A DNA stretch of 64,000 nt from Sphingomonas sp. R647 (GCF_020177055.1 NZ_JAIQXT010000001.1:744001-808000), one strand, 5' to 3'; shown: positions 1 through 8,810, counted from the first letter of the stretch. Notes: generated from the letters alone by a model not told the origin. Numbers and translations are program-made.

Positions 1-463
1 CGGAAGCCACCCCCCGTCGTACCGCATCGGTAAAGGCCAGCTCGACCATGCGCTTGTGCGTGCCATAGACGCTGGCCGGCATCGGCACGGTCGCATCGTC
101 CACCAAAGCAGGAAGCGCGCCGCCAAACACCGCGATCGACCCCGCGATCACCAGCCGGCGGCCGCGCATCGCCTGGATCAGCGCCAGCGGGACATCGAGG
201 TTGATCGCCCGCGACGCAGCGGAATCGCGCTCGGCCGCACCGCCCGGAAGCGCCGCGAGGTGCAGCACAGCATCGATGCGCGGCGCCGTCAGCGCGGTGA
301 TGACCGCCGGGTCGGTGAGGTCACCGGCAAGCGTTTCATACCCACCGAACCCAGCCACCTCCCGATCGGCGAGCAACAGCTCGACCTCCGGGTGCTGTTC
401 GGCAAGCTGGCGCACGACCGCCCGGCCGACGAACCCCGCCGCGCCGGTGATCGCCAGCAACAT
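1..463 (-). CDS. NAD-dependent epimerase/dehydratase, 3' end outside window
   Basis: The 154 N-terminal residues of an extended short-chain dehydrogenase are visible; the rest lies left of the window. The Rossmann dinucleotide loop TGAAGFVG is at residues 6-13, a serine (S109) sits in the usual catalytic place, and the YGTHK box (Y133, K137) supplies the Tyr/Lys pair. The ATG at 463 overlaps the cupin stop by one base (TAATG), so the gene is the visible last member of the operon that starts with the TonB receptor. Extended SDRs of this kind oxidise or epimerise sugars and sugar acids (for example DenD-type erythronate dehydrogenases). The substrate here is unknown; the flavin monooxygenase and cupin upstream suggest a catabolic role. 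Confidence 0.85.
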   Translation of the reverse strand, partial: MLLAITGAAGFVGRAVVRQLAEQHPEVELLLADREVAGFGGYETLAGDLTDPAVITALTAPRIDAVLHLAALPGGAAERDSAASRAINLDVPLALIQAMRGRRLVIAGSIAVFGGALPALVDDATVPMPASVYGTHKRMVELAFTDAVRRGVAS

Positions 464-1029
464 TACCGCTTGAGCTCAGGCGCGAACTCGCCGTCGATCA
501 GGATGAAGGCGATCCGGCAATTGGCGTCCGAGCGGTTCGACCAGCCATGGTTGGTGCCACGCTGGATCACGATGTCGCCCGCGCGCACGGTGACCTCGCC
601 CTCGTCCATGATCAGGACCAACTCACCCTCCAGCACGATGCCGTAATCGATCGTCTCGGTGCGATGCATCAGCGCGTGGCGGCTGCCCTCGCCAGAATGC
701 GCCGACGCGTCGCCAGCGCCGACCTCGGCGAAATGCGCCTGCGCCTCTTCGGGCGACATGGTGCGGATCTCATCATTCTCGGGCGGTATGTCGAGCACGC
801 GGATGCGGGTGCCACCCTTGGGCGGGGCGAGCTTGATGCCGTCCTCATGCGGCTCGCCCGATGCGGCGTCGAGCAGCACCGGGGTCGACTGCGTGTTCCA
901 GACCTCGTGGAACATCGGCCCCGACGGTCCGCCGATCTGCTGCACGCGCGGTGCGGCGCCATCCTCCTGGATGATCGCGCGACCGCTCGCGTCATGGCCG
1001 GTGACAACGCGGCGAACGGGCTTGGTCAT
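463..1029 (-). CDS. Cupin-domain protein
   Basis: A protein of about 188 residues with one C-terminal cupin barrel. Residues from about 110 on carry an H-x-T-E-T-x-D-Y-G-I-V-L-x-G-E strand pair and a G-T-N-H-G-W-x-N strand, the usual cupin metal-site pattern of His, Glu and a later His. The N-terminal half has no recognisable domain. Two in-frame ATGs exist, at 1035 and 1029. The AAGGAG at 1037-1042 lies only one base from the first but seven from the second, so 1029 is preferred. The MFS stop is 2 bp upstream and the epimerase start overlaps the cupin stop. Cupins beside flavin monooxygenases are often dioxygenases or isomerases of aromatic catabolism, but no specific reaction can be assigned. 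Confidence 0.85.
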   Translation of the reverse strand: MTKPVRRVVTGHDASGRAIIQEDGAAPRVQQIGGPSGPMFHEVWNTQSTPVLLDAASGEPHEDGIKLAPPKGGTRIRVLDIPPENDEIRTMSPEEAQAHFAEVGAGDASAHSGEGSRHALMHRTETIDYGIVLEGELVLIMDEGEVTVRAGDIVIQRGTNHGWSNRSDANCRIAFILIDGEFAPELKR

Positions 1030-1031
1030 AG

Positions 1032-2192
1032 TCATGCTCCTTGAGTGACAGGGCTACGGCGCAGCAGCGCGACACCCGCGCCAATCGCTGCCGCAGCGGC
1101 ATAGAAGAGGAAGACGCCCGACAGGCCGCCGAGTACGCCCGACAGCGCAACCGCGACGATCGGCGCGACGAACTGCGCGAGGAAGAAGGAGCCGGTCCAC
1201 ACGCCCGTCCCGCGCCCGCGCGTCTCGGGCGGCAGGCGACGCAGCACCCAGGCGAGCATCGTCGGGAGCATCAGGCCATTGCCGATCGAGATCACCACGG
1301 CGCACGCCGCAGTCAGTGCGAAGCTATCGGACAGCGCGATGCCGACATAGCCGAGCGCAACCAGCGGCAGCCCGATCGACAACAATGTCTCGCCCGACCA
1401 GCCCTTGAGCCGCCCGAACAGCATCGACCCCGCCATCACGCCGAGGTTCGCCGCCGCACCGGCAAGGCCAATCGTAGCGGGCGAGGTAACCCCCGTCGCC
1501 TCGATCACCGGACCCAGCTGGACGATCAGCGTGTAGAACAGCATCCCGATGCCAAAGGTGATCGCGACCAGCATCGCGATGCCCTGCGCCTTGCCCGCCG
1601 CTGCGGGTGCAGTCGCGACAGTCTTGGCCGGTTCGAACAGAATCATCGCGGCGGCAAGCGCCACGGGAAGCGCAAGCAGATACAGCCAGAACGGCCCGCG
1701 CGACCCCAATGCCTCGCCCAGCGCGCCGCCCGCCGCGATCAGCACGATCGCGCTGACGCTCGCCGTGGCGATCTGGATCGACACCCAGCGCTCGCGCCGC
1801 TCGCCGGTGAAGTAATCGCCGACCAGTGCCGTCGCGACCGTCATGATGATCGCCTCGGTCACCCCCAGCGCCACGCGCGCAGCGAGGATCATGCGCAGAT
1901 CTTCAAGCATCAGCGGCAACAGGCCGAAGCCCGCATAGCCGACCAGCGCAGCGATCAGCAGCCGCTTGCGCCCAACCTTGTCCGACAGCCAGCCGGCGAG
2001 CGGAGAAAACAGCGCCACGCACAAAGCGGGAATCGTCAGCGCCATCGGCACCAACACCGCCGCGCCCGGCACATCGGCAAATTCGCGCAGCAACAGCGGC
2101 AACACCGGCACCAGCGCGATGATCGCCATGGTTGGCATCACGGCGGTGAGCATCAGGATCACGCCATGGCGGGTCGTCGCTTGCTGGGTCAT
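1032..2192 (-). CDS. MFS transporter
   Basis: A 386-residue major facilitator protein with about 12 hydrophobic segments. The MFS signature loop between segments 2 and 3 is present as G-W-L-S-D-K-V-G-R-K-R, followed by the charged central loop. The ATG at 2192 (MTQQATTRHG) is chosen because hydrophobic sequence begins soon after it; a longer in-frame extension upstream is Arg/Ser-rich and overlaps the monooxygenase. It lies 10 bp after the FAD monooxygenase stop and just before the cupin gene, inside the six-gene operon. It most likely moves the operon's substrate or a product across the inner membrane. Substrate unknown. Confidence 0.9.
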   Translation of the reverse strand: MTQQATTRHGVILMLTAVMPTMAIIALVPVLPLLLREFADVPGAAVLVPMALTIPALCVALFSPLAGWLSDKVGRKRLLIAALVGYAGFGLLPLMLEDLRMILAARVALGVTEAIIMTVATALVGDYFTGERRERWVSIQIATASVSAIVLIAAGGALGEALGSRGPFWLYLLALPVALAAAMILFEPAKTVATAPAAAGKAQGIAMLVAITFGIGMLFYTLIVQLGPVIEATGVTSPATIGLAGAAANLGVMAGSMLFGRLKGWSGETLLSIGLPLVALGYVGIALSDSFALTAACAVVISIGNGLMLPTMLAWVLRRLPPETRGRGTGVWTGSFFLAQFVAPIVAVALSGVLGGLSGVFLFYAAAAAIGAGVALLRRSPVTQGA

Positions 2193-2202
2193 GGCTCGTT
2201 CC

Positions 2203-3318
2203 TCAGATCGGTTGCGCGACGACTTCGAACATCTCGTGCGTCGCCTTGGCGTTATCGACCGGCGGCCCCTTGCCGATCTGGCCCATGCAGATCGCAAGGC
2301 TGGAGCGGACGATATAGGCGCAGCGGTCGAAGCGGCGGTTGCGATAGGCGGTCAGCGCAGTCTCGACATCATCGTGCCGCACCAGCTCTTCGGCCAGCAC
2401 CAGGCTGTCCTCGATCGCCATGCCCGCGCCCTGCCCCAGATGCGGCGTGGTCGCATGGACCGCGTCGCCGAGCAGCGCGATGCGCCCGCGATGCCAGTCA
2501 CCCTCGACCATCATCCCTTCGAGCGGGCGATAGACGACGCCATGGTCATCGGTGACCAGCTCGGACAGCTCGCGGATATAGGGCGCGCAATTCGCCATCT
2601 TCGACCGCATCAACGCCGCCAGCCCCTCACGCGGGTAGCGCGGATTGTCCGGCTCGGGCGTGGTCACATAGATGTACATCAGGTCTTCAGAGATCGGCAC
2701 CAGCCCGACCCCGGTCGGCCCGTTATACGCCTGCAGCGCGTCGAGATCGGCCGGGCGCGGCAGATTGTAGCGCCACACCGCCTGCCCCGTGAATTGCGGC
2801 CCGCCTACGTCCGGGAACAGCATGGCGCGGGTCTGCGAATAGACGCCGTCCGCACCGATCACGAGATCGAAGCGCGCGCTCTCGCCATTGGACAGCGTCA
2901 CATCGACGCCGTCGCCATCATCGTTCAGTTCGGTCGCAGTCACGCCCAGCAGCACCTTCGCGCCGCTGGCGATCGTGCTGTCACCCAGAATCTTGTGCAG
3001 CGCCGGGCGGCCGATCCCCATATTCGCGGGATAGCCGTCGACCAGTCGCGGGGTCGGTACGCGCGCAACCTTGACGCCGGTGGGCGTGAAAATCTCGACC
3101 GCGTCGAACCCGACGCCGGATGCGACATATTCGTCGATCAGCCCCAGCTGCGACATCGCGCGGATCACGTTCGATTGCTGGATGATGCCGACGCCATAGA
3201 CCGACCAGTCGGGATCGCGCTCGATCACCGTGACGTCAAAGCCCTTGGCGCGCAGTGCGATCGCGGCGGTCAGGCCGCCAATGCCGCCGCCGATGACGAG
3301 AATATTGCCGGATTTCAT
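2203..3318 (-). CDS. FAD-dependent monooxygenase
   Basis: A 371-residue group A flavoprotein hydroxylase of the UbiH/PHBH type, full length for the family. The ADP-binding G-x-G-x-x-G is at residues 10-15 (GGGIGG), the DG motif GADG at 155-158, and the second FAD-binding GD motif in the segment GDAVHATTPHLGQGAG near residue 290. Such enzymes use NAD(P)H and O2 to hydroxylate aromatic or enol substrates in the cytoplasm. It is the third gene of the operon, 10 bp after the metallo-hydrolase and 10 bp before the MFS gene. Its presence is the main reason to suspect aromatic catabolism; the ring substrate cannot be named from sequence. Confidence 0.9.
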   Translation of the reverse strand: MKSGNILVIGGGIGGLTAAIALRAKGFDVTVIERDPDWSVYGVGIIQQSNVIRAMSQLGLIDEYVASGVGFDAVEIFTPTGVKVARVPTPRLVDGYPANMGIGRPALHKILGDSTIASGAKVLLGVTATELNDDGDGVDVTLSNGESARFDLVIGADGVYSQTRAMLFPDVGGPQFTGQAVWRYNLPRPADLDALQAYNGPTGVGLVPISEDLMYIYVTTPEPDNPRYPREGLAALMRSKMANCAPYIRELSELVTDDHGVVYRPLEGMMVEGDWHRGRIALLGDAVHATTPHLGQGAGMAIEDSLVLAEELVRHDDVETALTAYRNRRFDRCAYIVRSSLAICMGQIGKGPPVDNAKATHEMFEVVAQPI

Positions 3319-3328
3319 GTTCAGTCTC

Positions 3329-4300
3329 TCAGAAACGGTCGAGGTCGTTGGCGAGGGTGATCGGCCCGGCGAAGCGGGCGCGGACCTGGGCGATATAGCC
3401 TTGGGTGCGGACGGGATCGGGAGTGCCGCCCGCGAAGTGCGTGATGACCACTGCCTTCACCCCGGCGCGCGCGGCGAGATCGCCGACGGCTTCGGGCGTC
3501 AGGTGATGGGTCGACAGATGCTGCTCCAGCTTTTGCTTGGCCGGGGCCGGCATGTTCGGCGAATTGCGCGCAACCGTCGCCATCGTCGCGGTCATGTCGA
3601 TCATCTCGCTGACCAGCAGGTCCGCGCCTTTCGCCAGCTTTTCCACCGCCGCGCTCGGCCCGGTATCGCCGGTGTAAACGATCGACCGGCCGGGCATATC
3701 GAAGCGCAGCGACAGCGACTTGTAATTGCGGTCCTCGACGCTGCCGGGCGCGAAGTCGTAATGGCTGTTCTGCGCCGCAGTCACGGTCATCCCATCGACC
3801 GCAATCTTGTCGCCATCGTTCAGCTCGATCACGGCGACGGTATCGGCAGGCGGCGCCCAGGGCTGGCCCGGAATGCCATAACCGACGCGTGCCGCAGGCT
3901 GCATCGACGCGACCATCCCGGCGACGAGCTCGCGCGTACCCGGCGGGCCATAGACGGTGACCGTCTCGGCCACATTCGTCTGGTTGCGCAGCCCCAGCAC
4001 CGCCGACAGGCCGCCGGTATGATCGGTGTGAAGGTGGCTTAGGAACACCGCGCGCAAGCGGGGCAGCTGATAGCCCGCCTTGATTAGCTGCTGGACCGCG
4101 CCGTCCCCGGCATCGACCAGATAGACACGCCCGTCGTGCACCAATGCGTTGGCGGGCTGGGACCGGTCGCGGCTCCCGACCGGTCCGCCCATCGTGCCGA
4201 GTGTGATGAACGCGTCGCCCTGGGGCGGCGCTTGCTGTGCGATCGCGGGCGATGCCGCGAGTGCCGCCGCAACCGCCAGCCCCAGAAGCGACACGCGCAT
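3329..4300 (-). CDS. Secreted metallo-beta-lactamase-fold hydrolase
   Basis: 323 residues. An N-terminal Sec signal peptide (about 1-21, ending A-I-A-Q) points to the periplasm. The zinc motif HLHTDH lies at residues 89-94 and is followed by later metal ligands in YTGDTGPS and VITHF, as in the MBL-fold hydrolases related to arylsulfatases and tRNase Z. The ATG overlaps the TonB receptor stop by one base (TGATG), so translation is probably coupled. A periplasmic hydrolase placed directly after a TonB receptor could cleave the imported compound, such as an ester, sulfate ester or lactone, before inner-membrane transport. The specific bond is unknown. Confidence 0.88.
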   Translation of the reverse strand: MRVSLLGLAVAAALAASPAIAQQAPPQGDAFITLGTMGGPVGSRDRSQPANALVHDGRVYLVDAGDGAVQQLIKAGYQLPRLRAVFLSHLHTDHTGGLSAVLGLRNQTNVAETVTVYGPPGTRELVAGMVASMQPAARVGYGIPGQPWAPPADTVAVIELNDGDKIAVDGMTVTAAQNSHYDFAPGSVEDRNYKSLSLRFDMPGRSIVYTGDTGPSAAVEKLAKGADLLVSEMIDMTATMATVARNSPNMPAPAKQKLEQHLSTHHLTPEAVGDLAARAGVKAVVITHFAGGTPDPVRTQGYIAQVRARFAGPITLANDLDRF

Positions 4301-6603
4301 CAGAAGTCGAACCCGACGCGGACGCCATAGGTGCGCGGCGGACGCAGCGTGCCGACCGGGAAGTCGAGGATCGGACGCGTGCCTGCACGGGCCAGCACGA
4401 CCTCATCGGTCAAATTGTTGACGAAGCCGGTGACGCTCCACCCCTGCTGGCTGCGCAGCGTGACGAACGCATCGGCCATCACGAACCCGTCCTGCTTTTC
4501 CTCAGGGCGGTAGTTCGAGTTCATAAACCGGCTGCTCTCGATGTTCGCCCGCGCACCCGCGATGAAGTCGAGGTCGCCGGTCAGCTCGAACGTCCGCTCA
4601 TAACCGACATTGATCGCCCACTCAGGCGAGTTGACCGTCGGCTTGCCCGAACAGTCGATGTCGTAGAAGCGCGCGTTGTTGACGCCCGGATTGGCCGCGC
4701 GGCTGCCCAGCGTGCGACAGCCGGTCGTGACAGGCGCCCCGGTCGGCGAGAAGTTCGCCGTGACCAGGCTGTCATACTTGCCCTTCAGATACTGGACGTT
4801 GAGGTTGAACAGGTCATTGCGGCTGGGCGCGAACCGCGCCTCGAACTCGGCGCCATAGATGTGCGACTTGCCCGCATTGACGGTGATCGATCCCTGCGCG
4901 AACACCCCGTTGCCGGTCGGTACGCCGCCGACAAAGGTGATCTGCTGGTCCTTATAGTCCCAATAAAACGCCTCGAAATTCAGCTGCAGCTTGTTGTCGA
5001 AGAAGCGGTTCTTCGCGCCCACGGTGTAGGCAGTCAGCGATTCCGGCTCGAACGTGTTGTTCGGCGGCTGCGCGACGAAGAAGCCGCCCGATTTGAAGCC
5101 GGTCGCGACATTGGCATAGACCAGGGACGCCGGCCCTGCGTCGAACTCGACGCCCGCCTTCCAGGTGAACTTCTCGAAGCTCAGGCTGCCGGTGAACGGC
5201 GCGCTCAGCGGCGGCTGGACCGGGCCGGGCAGACCGCCCGCAGCGGTCGAGGTCAACTGCTTCTTGTCCTCCCGCGTGTAACGGCCACCCGCGACGAGAC
5301 GCAGGCTGTCGCTGAGGTCGAAGGTTAGCTGGCCGAACGCAGCGACGCTCTCGGTGTTGAGCCGCGGGGTGAAGCGCGTGGTCGAGATGTTGCCCTGACG
5401 GAAGAAGTTCAGCGTTTCCTGATTCTCGCCGAAATAGAAGCCGCCGAGGACGTAGCGCAGCCGCCCGTCATCGTTCGATGCCAGCCGCACCTCGACCGAG
5501 GTCTGCTCAGCCAGATCGGTGATGTCGCCCGCAAAGCCGGGCAGATAGGTGCGGAAATTGACGTCCGAACGCCGCCAGGCGGGAACCACGGTCAGCGTGC
5601 CGAAGCCGAGATCGCCGACCACCGTCGCGCTGACACCGTAGAATTTGTTGTCGAGGAAGCCGTCGGTGCCAGCGAGCGCAACGCAGCCGCTGGTCACGAA
5701 GCCGCCCGCGCCACCGCAGAAGGGCGGCGCGAAGATCGTGGAGGCAAGCTGACGGACCGCTGCCTGCGCGCGCGGATCGGAGACGCTGACGCGGTCCTCC
5801 AGCGCTGGCACGGTGTAGCGCGCCTCGGGCAGCAGCACCGCGCCCGAACCCTTGCCATGCTGGTTGTAGTAATCGGCGACCAGCGTCATCGACCAGCGAT
5901 CCGACGGCTCGATCAGCAGCGACGCGCGCACCGCCTCACCCTTGTCGTCGTCATAGCCGTCGGAGATATAGCCATCGCGATCGACGATCTGCCCGGCGAC
6001 GCGCAGCGCCACCTTGTCACCGATCGGCACGTTCAGCGCGAGGAAACCCTTCTTGCTGTCGTAATTGCCATATTCGAACAGCGCCTCGCCACCGAACTTG
6101 CCGAGAATCGGCTTTTTCGGGAGCACGTTGATCGCGCCGCCAGTCGCGTTGCGGCCATACAGCGTACCCTGCGGCCCCTTGACCACCTCGACCCGCTCCA
6201 GGTCGTAGAAGACGCCGGCCGGCGCGGTCGGGCGGCCGACATAGACACCGTTGAAGTTGAACGCGACGGCGTTCTCCGAGAACGAGTTCTGCGAGTTGGT
6301 ACCGACGCCGCGCAGGAAGAAGCTGGTCGTGCCGCCGGTCGGCTGGACCACCAGCGAGGGGACGAGCTTGCCGAGATTGGCGGTTTCGGTGATGCCCGAC
6401 TGGGCAAGGTCGTCACCGGTCACGGCGGTCACGGCAACGGCAGCGCGCTGCAACGACTCCGATCGGCGCTGCGCGGTGATGACGATATCCTGAAGCCCTT
6501 CGGCTTCCTCGGTCGCGGTCGGCGCGGCGGGTGCGTCCTGCGCCAGCGCGGCGGAAGCATGGGCGACGAGGATCACGGTCCCCGCAAGAAGCAATTTTTT
6601 CAT
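4300..6603 (-). CDS. TonB-dependent outer-membrane receptor
   Basis: 767 residues, normal for the family. The signal peptide is at about 1-21 (MKKLLLAGTV...SAALAQ), a TonB-box-like segment D-I-V-I-T-A-Q-R-R follows, then the plug with the L-x-R-V-E-V-V-K-G-P-Q-G-T-L-Y-G-R-N-A-x-G-G-A motif, and a long beta-barrel ending in a C-terminal aromatic F-D-F. The ATG at 6603 is supported by the signal peptide. It is the promoter-proximal gene of the six-gene operon running to the left edge and should import the operon's substrate using TonB/ExbBD energy. It is of the sphingomonad catabolic type with no sign of a sigma/anti-sigma signalling domain. Confidence 0.95.
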   Translation of the reverse strand: MKKLLLAGTVILVAHASAALAQDAPAAPTATEEAEGLQDIVITAQRRSESLQRAAVAVTAVTGDDLAQSGITETANLGKLVPSLVVQPTGGTTSFFLRGVGTNSQNSFSENAVAFNFNGVYVGRPTAPAGVFYDLERVEVVKGPQGTLYGRNATGGAINVLPKKPILGKFGGEALFEYGNYDSKKGFLALNVPIGDKVALRVAGQIVDRDGYISDGYDDDKGEAVRASLLIEPSDRWSMTLVADYYNQHGKGSGAVLLPEARYTVPALEDRVSVSDPRAQAAVRQLASTIFAPPFCGGAGGFVTSGCVALAGTDGFLDNKFYGVSATVVGDLGFGTLTVVPAWRRSDVNFRTYLPGFAGDITDLAEQTSVEVRLASNDDGRLRYVLGGFYFGENQETLNFFRQGNISTTRFTPRLNTESVAAFGQLTFDLSDSLRLVAGGRYTREDKKQLTSTAAGGLPGPVQPPLSAPFTGSLSFEKFTWKAGVEFDAGPASLVYANVATGFKSGGFFVAQPPNNTFEPESLTAYTVGAKNRFFDNKLQLNFEAFYWDYKDQQITFVGGVPTGNGVFAQGSITVNAGKSHIYGAEFEARFAPSRNDLFNLNVQYLKGKYDSLVTANFSPTGAPVTTGCRTLGSRAANPGVNNARFYDIDCSGKPTVNSPEWAINVGYERTFELTGDLDFIAGARANIESSRFMNSNYRPEEKQDGFVMADAFVTLRSQQGWSVTGFVNNLTDEVVLARAGTRPILDFPVGTLRPPRTYGVRVGFDF

Positions 6604-6757
6604 CAGACAACCCTCCCATGGGCGCCGCTTCAACGAGCGCGCCTCTGCATTGAGGATGGTCAAACCGAATGGATTATCATAATGAATTGTTTCTATGCAT
6701 CCGCACAAATGAAATTGATGCATTGAGTGCGCGTCGCGTCCGACCGCGCGGACGGCA
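6604..6757. promoter_or_regulatory. Upstream region of the TonB catabolic operon
   Basis: A 154-bp non-coding stretch, visibly richer in A+T than its surroundings, between the TonB receptor start and the bufC stop. It must hold the promoter of the operon at 1-6603. Two ATGCAT hexamers (6695-6700 and 6718-6723) lie 23 bp apart, about two helical turns, and a short palindrome ATTAT-C-ATAAT is at 6673-6683. These could be operator half-sites. No clear -35/-10 pair can be called with confidence. Confidence 0.4.
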
Positions 6758-7561
6758 TCACCGGCGCCGAACTTGTGATCGACCGGGGACAGTGTCAACC
6801 GCGCGGATAACGCCCAACTCGATCCAGCGGCGCAGCATCGCTGCTGCCGTCGCGGCCGCGTCCGCCGGGCCGAATTCCTCGGCCAAGGTCGCGCATAGCT
6901 CGCCAAAGGTGCCACCCCGGACCAACGCGTCCAGCGCCCTGCCATCGGCCTGCGTGATCAGCACGAAGACGGGCTGCTCCCCCTCACGCCAGGTCAGCAC
7001 CCAGCCCGGTTCGTCGAGCCGTTCGACGACCGGCGCGCGCGCCGCGCCGTCGAGCGACTGCCACAGTTTGGCGAGGTCATACGCAACCGGCCGCAACGCC
7101 GTCCCCGCAATGGGCCCGAGCCTGAGCGCTTCCCATTGGTCGGCGCCCAGATGCGATGTCGCGGCAGCGAGTTCCGCCCCTGTCAGGGGTACATCATTCG
7201 CAACCGTCCATGCGCAGTGCATTGCCCATTCCAGCCACGCGATTTCCGCCACATCGGCATCATGGGCGAACAATTCGGCGCAGGTTTGCGCAAACCCCGC
7301 GCCCGCCCGGTCGATCGTCCAGGCCGACGGCGGATGAGCGATCAGGTGGTGCGCCGCCGCCCGTTCAAATGCATCCGCACCAACCAGCCGCGCGGTCCGC
7401 GGATAGCTTTCGCCCAGTACGTCGATCAGCCGGGCGCGATAGGCGTTGCGATAGACCGCCATCCCCGCCGCGCGCGCGGCATCCCAGCCGGGCGGCAGCG
7501 GCGCGTCGTCATCGTGCAGACAGGCAAGAAAGGCGTCCTGAAGCCGGGCGAGCGCGCTCAT
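6758..7561 (-). CDS. bufC: BufC: DUF2063 partner of the bufferin-modifying enzyme
   Basis: 267 residues. The N-terminal DUF2063 domain (about 5-95; L-x-x-L-Q-x-A-F, then V-Y-R-N-A-Y-R-A-R-L-x-D-x-L-x-E-x-Y-P) is typical of the partner proteins that pair with MNIO enzymes and are thought to present the precursor peptide. The C-terminal part carries a winged-helix-like region. The ATG at 7561 overlaps the bufB stop as ATGA, indicating translational coupling. An upstream in-frame extension overlaps bufB and is rejected. Together with BufB it should modify cysteines of the bufferin precursors next door. Family role is established for bufferin systems; the pairing here is inferred from order. Confidence 0.88.
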   Translation of the reverse strand: MSALARLQDAFLACLHDDDAPLPPGWDAARAAGMAVYRNAYRARLIDVLGESYPRTARLVGADAFERAAAHHLIAHPPSAWTIDRAGAGFAQTCAELFAHDADVAEIAWLEWAMHCAWTVANDVPLTGAELAAATSHLGADQWEALRLGPIAGTALRPVAYDLAKLWQSLDGAARAPVVERLDEPGWVLTWREGEQPVFVLITQADGRALDALVRGGTFGELCATLAEEFGPADAAATAAAMLRRWIELGVIRAVDTVPGRSQVRRR

Positions 7562-8394
7562 GCTGCGGCCTCGATCGGCGTGGCGGCGGCGATCCTGCGC
7601 GCCTGATCGAGTTCGGCCAACAGTTCGGACAGGGGCGGGATCGCATCGTCGCGCTCGATCATCACCGCCACCGGCCCGAGCATCGGCATCGCCCGGCCAA
7701 ACAGCGTCCAAACGGCCTCGCAAACCGGGCGATCATGGGTGTCGATCACGATCTCGCCCGGCGTGTGCCCGGCCAGATGCACCTGCCGGACCCGGTCGAC
7801 GGGAATCCCGGCCAGATAGTCGAGCGGGTCGAAGCCGTGGTTGCATGCGCTGACATGGATGTTGTTGATGTCGAGCAGCAGGAAACACCCGGTCCGATGG
7901 CTCATCTCGGCGAGGAATTGCCATTCGGCATATTCGTCCTGCGGAAAGGACAGATAGCTAGACGGATTTTCGAACAGCATCGCGCGGCCCAGCCCCTCTT
8001 GCGCGCGATCGATCTTGTCGCAGACCAGGTCGAGCGCCGCGCGGGTCAGCGGCATCGGCAGCAGATCGTGGCTGTTGTGCGCGCTGGTGCGGGTCCAGCA
8101 CAGATGATCGGACACCCATAGCGGCTCGATCCGGTCGGCCAGCATCCGCAGCCGGGCGAGATGGTCGCGGTCGAGGCCATGCGCCGATCCGATCGACATC
8201 GACACGCCGTGCAGGATGACGGGCAGCTTCGCGCGCACCTGCTCCAGAATACGCAGCGGACGCCCGCCATCGACCATGAAGTTTTCCGAGATCACCTCGA
8301 CAAAATCGACCGCGACATCGCCCTCCAGAAAGTCGCGATAATGGTCGCGGCGCAGGCCGAGGCCGAAGCCGCCAAAGGGGCTTAGTGAAGTCAT
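7558..8394 (-). CDS. bufB: BufB: MNIO family multinuclear iron oxidase (DUF692)
   Basis: 278 residues, normal for DUF692/MNIO enzymes (MbnB, TglH, BufB), which use a di- or tri-iron centre to turn peptide cysteines into heterocycles. Candidate metal ligands lie in conserved segments: ILHGVSMSIGS, WVSDHLCW, LLDINNIHVSACNHGF, VHLAGH and DTHDRPV. The start at 8394 has GAGGA eight bases upstream; a longer frame reaches back through the intergenic hairpin and is rejected. It sits between bufA2 (76 bp upstream, separated by a strong hairpin) and bufC (overlapping). It is the only MNIO gene in the window, so it may serve both bufA2 and the divergent bufA1. Confidence 0.92.
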   Translation of the reverse strand: MTSLSPFGGFGLGLRRDHYRDFLEGDVAVDFVEVISENFMVDGGRPLRILEQVRAKLPVILHGVSMSIGSAHGLDRDHLARLRMLADRIEPLWVSDHLCWTRTSAHNSHDLLPMPLTRAALDLVCDKIDRAQEGLGRAMLFENPSSYLSFPQDEYAEWQFLAEMSHRTGCFLLLDINNIHVSACNHGFDPLDYLAGIPVDRVRQVHLAGHTPGEIVIDTHDRPVCEAVWTLFGRAMPMLGPVAVMIERDDAIPPLSELLAELDQARRIAAATPIEAAA

Positions 8395-8423
8395 CGCATC
8401 ATTCCTCGACGGCTGAAGAAATC

Positions 8424-8462
8424 GGTCCGGCGGGCCAGGGTAAGGGGGCGGCCCGCCGGACC
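8424..8462 (-). terminator. Hairpin between bufA2 and bufB (attenuator-like)
   Basis: A perfect 13-bp inverted repeat (GGTCCGGCGGGCC and its complement) with a 13-nt loop sits in the 76-bp gap between bufA2 and bufB. In the minus-strand transcript a weak U-rich stretch (GATTTCTTC) follows. It probably stops most transcripts after bufA2, or protects the upstream mRNA, so that much more precursor than enzyme is made. Confidence 0.75.
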
Positions 8463-8470
8463 GGGCGGGA

Positions 8471-8761
8471 TCAGCCGAGATCGCCGATCGTCCCGCCCTT
8501 CGATAGGCATTCACCCGCCTTCATCGCCTTGAAGCCATGGCCCTTGCACGCATTCTGGCCCTTGCACTGATGCTCGGCGGTCGCGCAGTCGGACTGGCCC
8601 TTGCAGCTGTGCAGGCCGTAGCAATGGACGGTGTCCTTCGCCCCGATCGCGCGGCCCTTGCTGCCAGCAGGCGTGTCGGCGGCAAAGGCCGAGAACGAGC
8701 CCAGCGCGATGGCGGCTGCGGTGGCGGCGATGGATGCGGCGGTGCGCGTTGCGGTCTTCAT
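8471..8761 (-). CDS. bufA2: BufA2-type bufferin precursor
   Basis: 96 residues. A Sec signal peptide (about 1-27, ending F-A-F/A-A) precedes a small, Lys/Gly-rich domain with six cysteines at residues 47, 53, 59, 66, 72 and 85, three of them in the repeated CKG motif. This is the pattern of BufA2-family periplasmic bufferin-type metallophores, ribosomal peptides whose cysteines are modified by BufB/BufC and which bind copper in the periplasm. The ATG at 8761 is chosen because the signal peptide begins there. It is the first gene of bufA2-bufB-bufC and is preceded by a SigF-type promoter on the same strand. Which cysteines are modified cannot be read from sequence. Confidence 0.88.
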   Translation of the reverse strand: MKTATRTAASIAATAAAIALGSFSAFAADTPAGSKGRAIGAKDTVHCYGLHSCKGQSDCATAEHQCKGQNACKGHGFKAMKAGECLSKGGTIGDLG

Positions 8762-8810
8762 GTCGCTAGTCCCTTGAATTGAACGTCGTGCGGAAGCGCA
8801 CATCGACCAG

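Noticed and set aside
1041..2555. A 504-residue, Arg/Gln/His-rich open frame on the plus strand
   Set aside because: Antisense to the MFS and monooxygenase genes; low-complexity residue use, no start signal.
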